Below are positions 9,901 to 22,954 of a stretch of 64,000 nucleotides of DNA, in pieces (positions within the stretch are counted from its first letter, which is position 1; every line of letters starts with the position of its first letter). A program made the translations under genes and the position numbers. Below the pieces are notes generated by a model. That model saw only the letters and a list, made by a program, of their open reading frames with translations, was not told the origin of the DNA and ran no database searches. The stretch lies in NCBI GenBank assembly GCA_028824415.1, contig JAPPDX010000104.1, forward strand, positions 18,058 through 82,057, read 5' to 3'. Source of the stretch: a bacterium (GTDB taxonomy: Bacteria > Actinomycetota > Acidimicrobiia > Acidimicrobiales > CATQHL01).

Positions 9901-10347
9901 CTCTGGACCGCGGCCACCGACCGCGACGGGCATTCGACCGGCACCGCACCCGGCGACGCGTTGCTCGCCGCGCTCGCCGAGGCGGCGCTCAATCCCCCAA
10001 GCCGACCCGCCAACGGTTGGGAGGAACGTCACGTGCTCGCGTGCCGCAGCCAACTGGAGATACGCCACACCGCAGAGCACGAGCGGCGCAGAGCCGACAA
10101 CGAGAGAATGATCTCGGCGCGACGGATCAGCATCGAGGAGTCCTCCGACCGGAGGTTCGCCGACATCGACAAGCGCATCCAGACCCTTCGAGCCGAGGGG
10201 CAACCGACGACCATTCACCTGTTCGAGAGCCAACGCCGCACCCAGGACTACCGCCGCAGCCAAGCCCTGCAGAGACTCGAAGAGGCGCGGACGGGATCAC
10301 TCGAACTGGAATACGTCGCGCTCTGCGCACTGGAGGTGTCACCGTGA
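6931..10347 (+). CDS. SNF2/RapA-type DEAD/DEAH helicase
   Basis: About 1138 residues. A GTG at 6928 directly precedes the chosen ATG, and AGGTGA lies just upstream. After an N-terminal region of about 220 residues comes an SF2 SNF2-type motor: ADEVGLGKT (about 243-251), VVDEAHALRN (about 347-356), LSATPLN (about 378-384), then HGGVPQRERR and the arginine-finger motif DLPWNPMEVEQRIGRIDRFG (about 716-735). The C-terminal 350 residues include a RapA/HepA-like element with HPLVRAAL and a basic coiled coil (HTAEHERRRADNERM). Such proteins translocate on duplex DNA or remodel protein-DNA complexes; related ones are DrmD of DISARM and other defence helicases. It sits 261 bases after the AIPR gene and overlaps the next gene by four bases. 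Helicase identity is certain; the system is not. Confidence 0.9.
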   Translation: MSLRHDFEYNPALAAASAFLADAKASRFLLVGEPLDVGEGLPAGFEAVAECRHRSERDGPVSLARGNYRFRLSDDNGVMLVTGGESPASPTRGNPTRDASSPLECARDWFEHLWAAADPIPEPGVKVHADVVVVPGNRETVVRSRRFSAGSWRYTVRLDGRIREVLESSLAPVVVEGDPLEWVARLPGGMRGVAATLTREKLAEHLTDTVFSFRASRTVFRAYQFRPVIKMLRTGRRRLLLADEVGLGKTIEAGLVWTEFDARREADRVLVVCPSGLVEKWRDEMSERFGFETDRLDAEGLDGLLERAASDRIPARFRAVCSLERLRVWDGLERMNDLAPRFDLIVVDEAHALRNLGTRSYALGSLLSDWAEVLLFLSATPLNLGNDDLFNLLRLLSPGDFDDRYVLRTQLEPNAVLNDISGSLFDRSVSNLQRRERLRGIGDLRYGGVVAARAEYRQLEELFEDEQLGPAQIAEAKGLLGELNTLSSVITRTRKAEIDEDKTMREPRIEDVELTDAERRLYQAIHDWQLKRAAARDMHVYFIGQMALRLAGSCLQATKSHVLERAAGGAFERLIDEDGLIDDSVLSLEEAPDQLGADRADADAWDDPPPEVLDAARHLGTVDTKFDKFLGALNEIVEQGRQVMVFTFSRHTIAYLHDRLAGHHRTGQLHGGVPQRERRTTMARFRDGEFDVMLATRVASEGLDFEFCGAVVNYDLPWNPMEVEQRIGRIDRFGQQNDKIYVLNFHTPGTIETDIIERVHDRIGVFTESIGELEPILRSELPRIRHAMFDFALSHAEHDRKLEEALAAFEHKARIRAEVEDAADSLSVLDNAEVDGFAEDVIRSGRYVGQPELVWLLEDWAATAPGAACRRTDEAGRPLWLHFRGNAELAENLLGVQAEGERSASEIATLCTLLQNEMDIPLCLDQETARRQGADLLNANHPLVRAALRTPASGQTRFGALGIETTDIEAGDYLVLVAIARWNGVRPAAELWTAATDRDGHSTGTAPGDALLAALAEAALNPPSRPANGWEERHVLACRSQLEIRHTAEHERRRADNERMISARRISIEESSDRRFADIDKRIQTLRAEGQPTTIHLFESQRRTQDYRRSQALQRLEEARTGSLELEYVALCALEVSP

Positions 10348-12506
10348 CCTCCTCACAATGGCGGCGAGACGAAATCAACTCCGAGCAGGCAGTCAACGAG
10401 GACTACCTCAACAAGGCCACGCGCCAACGCGAGTCCTTCCTCGACAGGGCCCACGGCGTGTCGACACCGAGGAACTCCATCTGGTCGGCGTCTTCTCCCA
10501 AGATCCCAGGGTCGGCTCGGGCCCCGATCCGGCCGCTGACCGGGCGGGTAGTGCTCGACTACGAGGATCCCGACCTCGGGGCAAGCTTCTACGTCGGCAG
10601 TTGGTATACCGAGCTGGACCACGCCGTGGTGATCAGTTGGACTGCCCCCTCGGCCAGGCTGCTCTTCACGGGAAGCGACTCGTCCTGGCACGACCCCGAC
10701 CCGCGCCGCCTGCTCGCCGGGCGAAGGTTCCAACACGAGGGAGAAGTCATCGTCGACTTCCGCGATGACGTCGAACCGAGCGCCGACGCGGCGACCGTGT
10801 TCACGCCACGAACCCGGTCGCTCGCTGTTGCCCCACCCCCTGCGAGCCGCGCCCCGGACGGCGATCCGGTGACCACAACCGAGCCGACTCCCCCCATTCA
10901 TACCCCTGACGTCGACCCTGCAGGCGATCCGCCGAGACCCGAGGAGCCTACGATCACGCCCGCAGGACCGCCGAGCCAGCGCCGAACTGAGGACGTGCCC
11001 GAACCCCCACAGAAACCAATCAAGCCTGAACCGCCGAGCGACGAGCCGCCCCCAGTGGGAGCGCCTGCCCCCGACCCGACTCCGCCCGCCGCGGATCGTT
11101 TGCGGGCTCGTGACCTCGTGATGGAGGAGATCGAGAAGCCGCGCTCGGATCGCCTGCACTCCGTCCTGGGGACACTCCAGCCCGACCAAGACCGCCTCGT
11201 CACCTCGCCCGCGACCGAGCATCTCGCCGTGCAAGGCCACCCCGGCACCGGCAAGACGATCGTCGCCACCCACCGGGCCGCTTACCTCACCCACCTCGAC
11301 CACGATCGCGACCCGAGCCAGGCCCACGTTCGACTGACCAGTGTCGGGCTTGTCGGACCCACCGACGTCTGGGCGTCATACGTGCGCCAGGTGCTCGACG
11401 ACATCGGCGCCCACGGCGTCGAGGTCATCAGCATGCAGAGGCTCATCCGGGAACTCTCCGGCAGGCTCGACCATCCGCTGCACCACAAGGACGAGCGCTA
11501 TTTCCACAGCGACGCCAAGAACGTGGTCCTCGCCAACGAGACAGCTCGCCGCCTCAAGGCAGACCTCTCCCGCGTGCCCAACCGAAAACGACAAATGCGG
11601 ATCATTGCCGAGGACATCATCAACGCCTGCCGGACGGATCGATCCGTCGCGGACCGACTCGACGACGAACAGCACCGCGCGTGGTTGGCCGAAGCCCGCA
11701 ACTACGACAGCGCAAGGCGCGACAAGTCGTACCTACTCTTCCTCGCTGGAATCGGCATGTCTATCGACCTCTGCGGCAACAAGGGGAGATACCAGCATCT
11801 GATCGTCGACGAAGTGCAGGACATTCGCCCAGCCGAGTGGTGGATTCTCAGCACCCTGCTGAGACGAGGCGGACGGTGGTCACTGTTCGGCGACATGAAC
11901 CAACGACGCGCCGACCACACATCAGGAACCTGGGAGCACCTCCTGCAGGACGTGCTCGAGCTCGATCGCAGTGACGGGACCGAACTCGGATACGAAGTCT
12001 TGGCCACCGGCTACCGATCGACCCGGCAAATCCTGCGGTACGCCAGTGGCCTGCTCTCGCCGGGCCAAGCCAGTCCCGTCGCCCTGCGCGATGGCCCAGA
12101 TCCCACAATCCGAAGAGTCGGCCCGAAACAACTGATCAGCGCAGCACACGAGGAGTCTGAGCGGCTCGCCGATGAATTCTCCGACGGCACAGTCGCGGTC
12201 ATCGCATGGGACGTCGACCATCTCAACGCAATCCAATCTCTCTGCCTCAAGGCCGGGTGGCGACAAGCCGAAGGCGATCCCTGGACCCTTCACCACCCAC
12301 CAAGCGACTCGCGGGCGCGGCTACGCTTGGCGCGCCCCGTCTTCGCCCGCGGCTTGGAATTCGACGGAGTCGTAGTCGTCGAACCGGCCGACTTTCGACC
12401 GAACCTCGGGCGACACGGCTCGCTCTACACCGCCCTCACCCGCGCCAACCAAGAGCTCGTCGTCGTATACAGCAAGGCCCTACCCAAAGAACTGAAGCGG
12501 AAGTGA
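10344..12506 (+). CDS. SF1 (UvrD/HelD-like) helicase with N-terminal extension
   Basis: The GTG at 10344 overlaps the stop of the SNF2 gene (GTGA) and has GGAGG seven bases upstream, so the two are translationally coupled. The product is 720 residues. The first 160 form an unassigned domain (YEDPDLGASFYVGSWY, SWHDPDPRRLLAGRRF), followed by a Pro-rich linker (about 170-250). The SF1 core then follows: GHPGTGKTIVATHRAA (about 297-312), LIVDEVQDIRPAEW (about 487-500), LFGDMNQ, TGYRSTRQI (about 553-561), ARGLEFDGVVVVE (about 668-680) and YTALTRA (about 694-700). The order fits HelD/UvrD-type 3'-5' helicases acting on DNA. Coupling to a SNF2 protein and AIPR suggests an antiphage complex. No nuclease motif is visible in it. 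Confidence 0.88.
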   Translation: MTSSQWRRDEINSEQAVNEDYLNKATRQRESFLDRAHGVSTPRNSIWSASSPKIPGSARAPIRPLTGRVVLDYEDPDLGASFYVGSWYTELDHAVVISWTAPSARLLFTGSDSSWHDPDPRRLLAGRRFQHEGEVIVDFRDDVEPSADAATVFTPRTRSLAVAPPPASRAPDGDPVTTTEPTPPIHTPDVDPAGDPPRPEEPTITPAGPPSQRRTEDVPEPPQKPIKPEPPSDEPPPVGAPAPDPTPPAADRLRARDLVMEEIEKPRSDRLHSVLGTLQPDQDRLVTSPATEHLAVQGHPGTGKTIVATHRAAYLTHLDHDRDPSQAHVRLTSVGLVGPTDVWASYVRQVLDDIGAHGVEVISMQRLIRELSGRLDHPLHHKDERYFHSDAKNVVLANETARRLKADLSRVPNRKRQMRIIAEDIINACRTDRSVADRLDDEQHRAWLAEARNYDSARRDKSYLLFLAGIGMSIDLCGNKGRYQHLIVDEVQDIRPAEWWILSTLLRRGGRWSLFGDMNQRRADHTSGTWEHLLQDVLELDRSDGTELGYEVLATGYRSTRQILRYASGLLSPGQASPVALRDGPDPTIRRVGPKQLISAAHEESERLADEFSDGTVAVIAWDVDHLNAIQSLCLKAGWRQAEGDPWTLHHPPSDSRARLRLARPVFARGLEFDGVVVVEPADFRPNLGRHGSLYTALTRANQELVVVYSKALPKELKRK

Positions 12507-13148
12507 GCCATTCCCATGGTCAATTCGGCTTCGGGCCCCATGCTGGTTCGCTCTCGAAGGGCACGCCCGATCCTCGTCCGGGGGCCGGTCGAGCGCAGAG
12601 CTGAGCGCTGGTCGATCACGAACACCTGTGGGCTGCTCAACGCTGGCGCCGGACCGCGACACTCGACGGCGCTGCGAAACCTTGAAATCGGGAGGCTCGT
12701 GTTCGCCAATGTGGACGGAGCGGGATGTGGCGGCGTGGCAGTGTCCCCGGGGGCGTCCCACCAAGTAGTGGGCTTTTGAGTTGAGGATTCTTGAATCGGA
12801 TGTGAGAATCAGTGTTACTTCTGTCCGAGGGCCCTGCACTGAACTCCTTCTCGCAATCGCGCCGAAGGCGTCTCCAATGAGTCGTCCGGTCGGACGGATA
12901 TCGAGGCAGTGTCACCCTGCTTCTATCTCGGTGGCCTGGTCCTGGGACAGGTTCCGGCGACAACCTGCAGGACGTCGGTATCAGCCAGTATCGGACTGTT
13001 GCAGAGAGTGCTGCTCAGGGTGCTATCGGGCAGTCGCGCTGGTGTCGCAGTGGAGTCCTGAGGAGCAAGCGTCGGGCCAGGGGCCAGAACGCCCAATCTT
13101 CCTGTTGCAGAAGTGAACGAGAACTGCGTGCGTGGTGATGCTGCAACG
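12507..13148. other. Long non-coding stretch between SF1 helicase and Type ISP genes
   Basis: About 640 bases between convergent genes. Frames on both strands lack motifs and codon bias. A short AT-richer patch around 12772-12835 contains a weak inverted repeat (GATTCT...AGAATC). I see no RNA gene. It could be a remnant of a lost gene or a junction between two defence modules. Confidence 0.4.
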
Positions 13149-18463
<5,315 letters not shown>

Positions 18464-18757
18464 GGCCGTCACCTGTAACCGGTCCGCAGTCCGCCGTCGG
18501 CAACAAAGAGATCCTGTTCACCCAGCGATTGGACGCGTGCGTCGCGCGTCATCCGGGAGGCTGCATCGTCGAGGTCACGTCTGGTGGCGATGCCATGGGC
18601 GTTCAGTCTTGCATAGCCGTGGACGACGACTGTGCCAAACTCCAGCGTTGGGGCGCGCCCTGGCTTGACTGCGGCGCTGCTACCGGCTCAAGCAGACGTC
18701 CTGCACAGGCGCTCACCCACAGAGAGCGCCATCCCCTCATCGCGAGTGCGAGCGTCG
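18464..18757. other. Intergenic stretch upstream of Type ISP gene
   Basis: About 294 bases between the DUF262 gene and the Type ISP gene on the same strand. It should carry the Type ISP promoter. Apart from the AGGTG ribosome site next to 18463, nothing could be assigned. Confidence 0.35.
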
Positions 18758-20656
18758 TCACCGTTGGCCCGCTATCGGGGCCAACAGCATGTCGTTGACT
18801 GGGTGTACCGCCAAACTGTCTTCCTGCACCAACTCATACTCTGCTGGTGCCTCGTCGGGCTCCTCGTCGCCGTCGGTGACAGGTTTGCCCATCACAGCGC
18901 TGATCGTGGTTAGTAACGACCGGTGTCGAGCGCTGAAGTACCCGTCAAAGTCGTCTGACCACAGATGCCCGGGGTCGATCAAGTGCGACTGGACGGAACC
19001 CTCCACCATGTCCTTGGACGCAACAGCGCCTCGCTGCTTGTTCTCCTCAACGATGGCACGCAGGTATTCGCTGGGAGCCCTCTTGCCGATACTGCGGTTC
19101 GTGCTTGCGGTGAGCGGCGTCTTGTTGACGATCGAATCGCACCGAGCGGGCTCGATGTCTCGCTGCTTGCACCAGTCTTGCGGAAACACATGATGGATGT
19201 CGATGTTCTCGTCGAAGTAGCTCTGGATGGAGGACGGCTCGCCTGTCTTCCAGTCGCAGGCTCCTCCGCGCAGAAGCAGAGCGTAGATCCCCTTGTAGGC
19301 AGCGCTGTTTCGCGTGCGAAGCGTGAGCAGCCGGGTGGGGGCGAACTGCGCGTCATAGTTGGTGCGGGGCTCGGGTCCGCTGTCGCGTATCCAACTAAGG
19401 ACTTCGGGAAGATCGCGGGCGAACCGTGTCTCAGTTGAGCCACCATAGAGCTCTCCGAGCACGCCGCACCAGAACCACTGCGCCAGTTTCTCCCTGGCGT
19501 AAAGAGGCTCCCAGTCACGGCCCAGGACGGTAAGGATCGCGGCCAGCGGGATCAGTTGGCCGCCATACGGCAGGAACCGTGCGTCGTACAGGTGCTGGGA
19601 ATGCAAGAACCTCGCCGCCGCTCTGAAACCCTCCGTCAACGGATCGGCCCACCGCTCGTACTCGTCAACCTTGAGGCCCAGCATGTCTGAGCGCCTGCAC
19701 CCGATCCCCGGTGCTCGGTCCTCGTCTGTGTGATCCCGCAGAGATTCTTCCCTGCGCTCCCGCGTGGCTAGCAGAGTCACTGCCTGAATGAAATCGGTGT
19801 TGGACACACCCTCAAGAACAGTGTGAGTATGGATCGCACGCTCCCGCTGCTCCCAGTCCTCGCGCAACGGATAGTCGTCCGCAGCGAACGTCGCCGTGAG
19901 AAGTTCGAACACGGTGAGCGTCACACCGCCGGTGTTGACCTTCTCAAAGACCTGGCACACCGCTTCCTTTGGTGTGTCTTTGGCGAGTTCAATGACTGGC
20001 ACCGGGTACTGCTCGAAGCGTTTGACGATGTTCCGCTCAAACGCATTCCACAACTCGCTCTTGTCCTTGGCGTGGTCCCAGTACAGCGCAAAGCCAGCCC
20101 GCCATTCAAAGGTGTCGAAGACCTTCGAGAGCGGAAAGAACATCGCCTCGTACTCTCGCTCAGGCGTCGAATAGTCCTCAACTATCTCCCGACCGAATCT
20201 CTTGATCTGACGCCCTTCCGGCAGCGACCTCACTGCCTCTTCGCGATCGGTGTTCGGGTCAAGCGCCAAGCGCATGTCGATGTAGTACCAGCGCTTGATC
20301 GGCCGCCCGCGTTGATCCTTCGTCTGCACCGGGCGATCTAGGCACAGAGACTGGAACAGAGATGTAAGCCTCTGCTGCCCATCGAGAATTAGACGCTCAG
20401 CCTCCCGATCCGGAGGTGGAGCCGCTCCCTCCACGGGGCGCTGCTTGAACCGGACCGTCTCGCCCCCCGTCTCAAGCATCATCACAGCACCGATCGGGTA
20501 TCCCAAGGAAATGCTTGCCAGCAGGCTTCGAACGCGGTCATCGTCCCATATCCACCCTCGTTGGAAGTCCGGCAGTTGCGAACTGCCGTCTTCGGCCTCA
20601 CCGAGCAGGTCACTGAGCGACTCCTTCTCAATGCCTGCGTACTTGGCCATGCCCAT
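18758..20656 (-). CDS. DUF262/DUF1524 protein (GmrSD/BrxU-like Type IV restriction enzyme)
   Basis: About 632 residues from the ATG at 20656, which has GGAGGG seven bases upstream; an ATG at 20680 is possible. N-terminal DUF262 (GmrS-like, ParB-related NTPase) is shown by QLPDFQRGWIWDDDRVRSLL (about residues 26-45) and LILDGQQRLTSLFQ (about 88-101, the DGQQR nucleotide motif). C-terminal DUF1524 (GmrD-like HNH) is shown by IDIHHVFPQDW and NKTPLTASTNRSIG, where His, Asp and Asn form the nuclease site. Fused proteins of this kind cut DNA carrying modified bases (GmrSD, BrxU). It directly precedes the Type ISP gene. An intact modification-dependent nuclease next to a phase-variable methyltransferase raises the question of self-targeting. 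Both domains look complete. Confidence 0.9.
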   Translation of the reverse strand: MGMAKYAGIEKESLSDLLGEAEDGSSQLPDFQRGWIWDDDRVRSLLASISLGYPIGAVMMLETGGETVRFKQRPVEGAAPPPDREAERLILDGQQRLTSLFQSLCLDRPVQTKDQRGRPIKRWYYIDMRLALDPNTDREEAVRSLPEGRQIKRFGREIVEDYSTPEREYEAMFFPLSKVFDTFEWRAGFALYWDHAKDKSELWNAFERNIVKRFEQYPVPVIELAKDTPKEAVCQVFEKVNTGGVTLTVFELLTATFAADDYPLREDWEQRERAIHTHTVLEGVSNTDFIQAVTLLATRERREESLRDHTDEDRAPGIGCRRSDMLGLKVDEYERWADPLTEGFRAAARFLHSQHLYDARFLPYGGQLIPLAAILTVLGRDWEPLYAREKLAQWFWCGVLGELYGGSTETRFARDLPEVLSWIRDSGPEPRTNYDAQFAPTRLLTLRTRNSAAYKGIYALLLRGGACDWKTGEPSSIQSYFDENIDIHHVFPQDWCKQRDIEPARCDSIVNKTPLTASTNRSIGKRAPSEYLRAIVEENKQRGAVASKDMVEGSVQSHLIDPGHLWSDDFDGYFSARHRSLLTTISAVMGKPVTDGDEEPDEAPAEYELVQEDSLAVHPVNDMLLAPIAGQR

Positions 20657-20814
20657 GATCACACCCTCCGAATCTGCCATCCTCGGCCGAGTCGTGGCGC
20701 AATGTACCCGGTGCCCCTGCTGGGTCGGTGTCGGCGGCCAGTCCGAGCCGGTACACAGGTCGCGGGGTCCACCGCTGGAACATACGGACTGACGGCCTGA
20801 ATAGGAACCTAACG

Positions 20815-21202
20815 TTACTCTTCGTGATGACTCTGACGCCCGCTCCGCGGCCGCGACCGCCGAAGAGCCAGATTGCGCCAGATCTCGTTCAAGAGGTCGG
20901 CGTACTGCTCGGGCAGCGGGTCGTCCCAGCGCACGTTGATTGGGATGTCAGAAGCATCAACTCGTTGGTTCGGCTCGCTCAGCCGCAGAAGGAGGTAGAT
21001 GTGGTGCAAGCAGTTCACGTTGTGGCGGCACAGGTTCGTCCACGCGATCGTGTCCCCCACGCCACACGCAACCGCGGATCGGCTCCAGCGGATCGTTCAG
21101 CTTAGAAGACTCCGCGAAATTGATCGTCTGCGACACCAGCTCCGCGTGATCCCCGAGTAGTCGATTAACCGAGCGAAAACGGTAGATCTCATCCATGGGC
21201 AC
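20815..21202 (-). pseudogene. DUF2971-like protein, frameshifted
   Basis: Two overlapping minus-strand frames together read as one protein. The first gives DEIYRFRSVNRLLGD, INFAESSKLNDPLEP and GCVWRGG; the second continues GDTIAWTNLCRHNVNCLHHIYLLL. The first matches the start of DUF2971 proteins (YRYRS..., F...NDPFE). The break falls at a run of five C (plus strand 21054-21058): removing one G from the sense strand joins CVWRG to DTIAW. After the join only about 130 residues exist, shorter than the usual 250-350, so the 3' part is also missing. Either a decayed gene or a sequencing error plus truncation. DUF2971 genes are common in defence islands, but their function is unclear. Confidence 0.65.
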
Positions 21203-21219
21203 GGACCGCTCGGGTACAG

Positions 21220-21552
21220 CTAGGCGTTGGCTCCGATGCGGATGGGAATGGCGGTTTCTGTGTCGCCGTCGTCGAAGATGGCGAGGATCTGGAGTCGGGC
21301 GCCGAGACTGTCGAGGTAGCTGCGCAGGGTTGACACCTTGACGTCTTCGCCGCGTTCGAGTTGTGAGACGGCGGGTTGGCTGATGCCCAGTATGGCGGCG
21401 AGGTCGGCCTGAGAGCGTTCGAGGGAGCGGCGCAGTTCGTGGAGGCCGATCTCTGCGAGGGTGTCCAGCCGGAGAGCGGCGAGGCGCTCGGCGGCGCCGG
21501 GCCGCTCGGCGACCTGGTCGTGAAGCTTCTCGTAGGTAGAGGTGCTTGGCAT
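21220..21552 (-). CDS. XRE-family antitoxin (HigA-like)
   Basis: 110 residues. The helix-turn-helix is SQADLAAILGISQPAVSQLERGEDVKVSTLRSYLDSLG (about residues 47-84), the classical Cro/C1 type. It is followed by a short strand and tail (LQILAIFDDGDTETAIPI), the layout of HigA-like antitoxins that bind their operator and a RelE-fold toxin. The region directly upstream on the same strand, where the toxin gene normally lies in this toxin-first family, holds only a truncated toxin start. The antitoxin is therefore probably an orphan that may still regulate its own promoter. Length is normal for the family. Confidence 0.85.
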   Translation of the reverse strand: MPSTSTYEKLHDQVAERPGAAERLAALRLDTLAEIGLHELRRSLERSQADLAAILGISQPAVSQLERGEDVKVSTLRSYLDSLGARLQILAIFDDGDTETAIPIRIGANA

Positions 21553-21587
21553 GGTGCTGTTGTCCGTTCGTGTGAGGTGATGTTCCC

Positions 21588-21731
21588 GACGACGGGGTGG
21601 CGCAGGCTGGGGCCGACCTCGGCGAGCGGCATCACGCGGTCATCGAATGCCTCCTGGTGCTCGAGGGTCAAGCCGTCCCACCATTCGCCGGACTCGTCGG
21701 TGTACTCGACTACCCAGACGGCAACCAGCAT
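21588..21731 (-). pseudogene. Truncated RelE/HigB-like toxin remnant
   Basis: From the ATG at 21731 the frame reads MLVAVWVVEYTDESGEWWDGL, then EHQEAFDDRVMPLAEVGPSLRHPVV. This matches the N-terminal third of HigB-like phage-derived Gp49 toxins (VEYTDEFEWW, then LxxxGPxLxxP). The similarity stops after about 48 residues and the antitoxin start follows 36 bases on, so roughly 60 codons carrying the catalytic C-terminus are missing. The frame stays open into the antitoxin gene but in the wrong phase. I take this as a deletion that removed the toxin and kept the antitoxin. Confidence 0.6.
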
Positions 21732-21757
21732 AAGCCAGAACTTGTAGAAGTGTGAGC

Positions 21758-22954
21758 TTATGATCCCTGTCGCCGAGTAGTGAGGTAGTCGGCCCAGCGG
21801 TCCATGACCTCGCGGCGGGTATCGAGGAGGTCGCTGCGTTGGTAGGCGCCTTCGACGCCGGCGACGGTGTGGCCGAGTGCGGCCTCGGCGACTTCGCGAG
21901 GCACGCCGGTGTCGGCGCACCAGCTGCGGAAGCTGCTTCGGAAGCCGTGGGGGACGGCGCCGATATTGTGTTCCTTGAGCAGCTTGGACATCGTGGCGTC
22001 GCTGAGTTGGCGACCCGTGGGGCTGGGGAACAGCAGTCCGCTCTCGTCGACGATCGCGGTGGCGTCGGCGAGGACGTCGAGGGCTCGGTTGCTGAGCGGG
22101 ACGCGGTGGGGTTTGCCGGTCTTGGTTCGGTCTCCGGGGACGGTCCAGGTCTCTGACTCGAGGTCGATCTCGTCCCAGCGGGCGCCGCGGACCTCGCCGC
22201 TGCGCGTGGCTGTCAGGACGAGGTACTCGAAGGCGAGTTTGGTCGCCGCCCAGGCGTCGGAATCTCGCACCGCTGCGAGCGCGTCGCCGACCTGGTGGTG
22301 GGGGAGCGCGCGGTGATGGGTTTGCTGGCCGCCGGTGCGGGGCAGTGCGGCGGCGATGGCGTCGCCGGCGGGATTGTCGGCCCGGTGGCCCTGCGCGATG
22401 GCCCACTTCATGACGCCGCCGATGCGCGACTTCAGCTTGGTGGCCGTGGCTCGCTTGTCGTTCCAGATCGGCAACAGCACCCGCATAACGTCCCCCGAGG
22501 TGACCTCGTTGACTCGCTTGGAGCCGATCTGCGGGTACACGAAGCGTTCGAGGGATGACCGCCAGATGTCCGCGGTGCGGCCGCCGTCACGCCAGGTGTC
22601 GGCGCGGAGCGCGATCACCGCCTCGGCGGCCTGTTCGAAGGTGGGGATGGCCCTGCTGCGCCGTGGGTCCTTGCCCTGGGCGAGCGCCCGGCGGTTCTCC
22701 AGCGCCTTCTCCCGCGCGTCGGCGAGGGAGATGACGGGGTAGGCGCCCAAGCCGATCATCACCGGGTGGCCGTCGATGCGCAGACGCTGGCTCCACGTCT
22801 TGCTGTATCTGCCGTTGGTGGTCGGCTTGACCAGTAGGCTGAGTCCGTGAGATCCGCGACCGTCGCCATAGCGCCCGGGGCGCTTCACAGTGCGTACGAA
22901 ACTGGCCGAGAGTGTCGCGGGCCGGTCCACGTTTATGCCTTTCGTTATTACCAC
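21758..22954 (-). CDS. Tyrosine site-specific integrase, P4/DUF4102 type
   Basis: 398 residues with a GTG start at 22954. The N-terminal DUF4102-type arm-binding domain (GLSLLVKPTTNGRYSKTWSQRL, IGLGAYPVISLADAREKA) is followed by a SAM-like core-binding domain (about 110-200) and a catalytic domain with all tyrosine recombinase residues: Arg in TATRSGEVRGARW, Lys in TKTGKPHRVPL, His-x-x-Arg in HGFRSSFR, His in LGHTVAG and Tyr in GAYQRSDLLD. It should catalyse insertion and excision of the surrounding element. It is the last gene before the switch to metabolic genes, and its start faces the presumed attachment site. No excisionase was recognised. The catalytic set is complete, so it may be active. 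Confidence 0.93.
   Translation of the reverse strand: MVITKGINVDRPATLSASFVRTVKRPGRYGDGRGSHGLSLLVKPTTNGRYSKTWSQRLRIDGHPVMIGLGAYPVISLADAREKALENRRALAQGKDPRRSRAIPTFEQAAEAVIALRADTWRDGGRTADIWRSSLERFVYPQIGSKRVNEVTSGDVMRVLLPIWNDKRATATKLKSRIGGVMKWAIAQGHRADNPAGDAIAAALPRTGGQQTHHRALPHHQVGDALAAVRDSDAWAATKLAFEYLVLTATRSGEVRGARWDEIDLESETWTVPGDRTKTGKPHRVPLSNRALDVLADATAIVDESGLLFPSPTGRQLSDATMSKLLKEHNIGAVPHGFRSSFRSWCADTGVPREVAEAALGHTVAGVEGAYQRSDLLDTRREVMDRWADYLTTRRQGS

Noticed and set aside
10017..10343. Upstream extension of the SF1 helicase frame
   Set aside because: Lies inside the SNF2 gene in another phase; the GTG at 10344 with GGAGG and GTGA overlap is the clear start.
11098..12506. SF1 helicase as a RecB-like helicase-nuclease
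   Set aside because: No PD-(D/E)xK motif after the last helicase motif; the protein ends soon after YTALTRA.
4436..12506. DISARM system (HKD protein as DrmC, SNF2 as DrmD)
   Set aside because: DrmA, DrmB (DUF1998) and a DISARM methyltransferase are absent.
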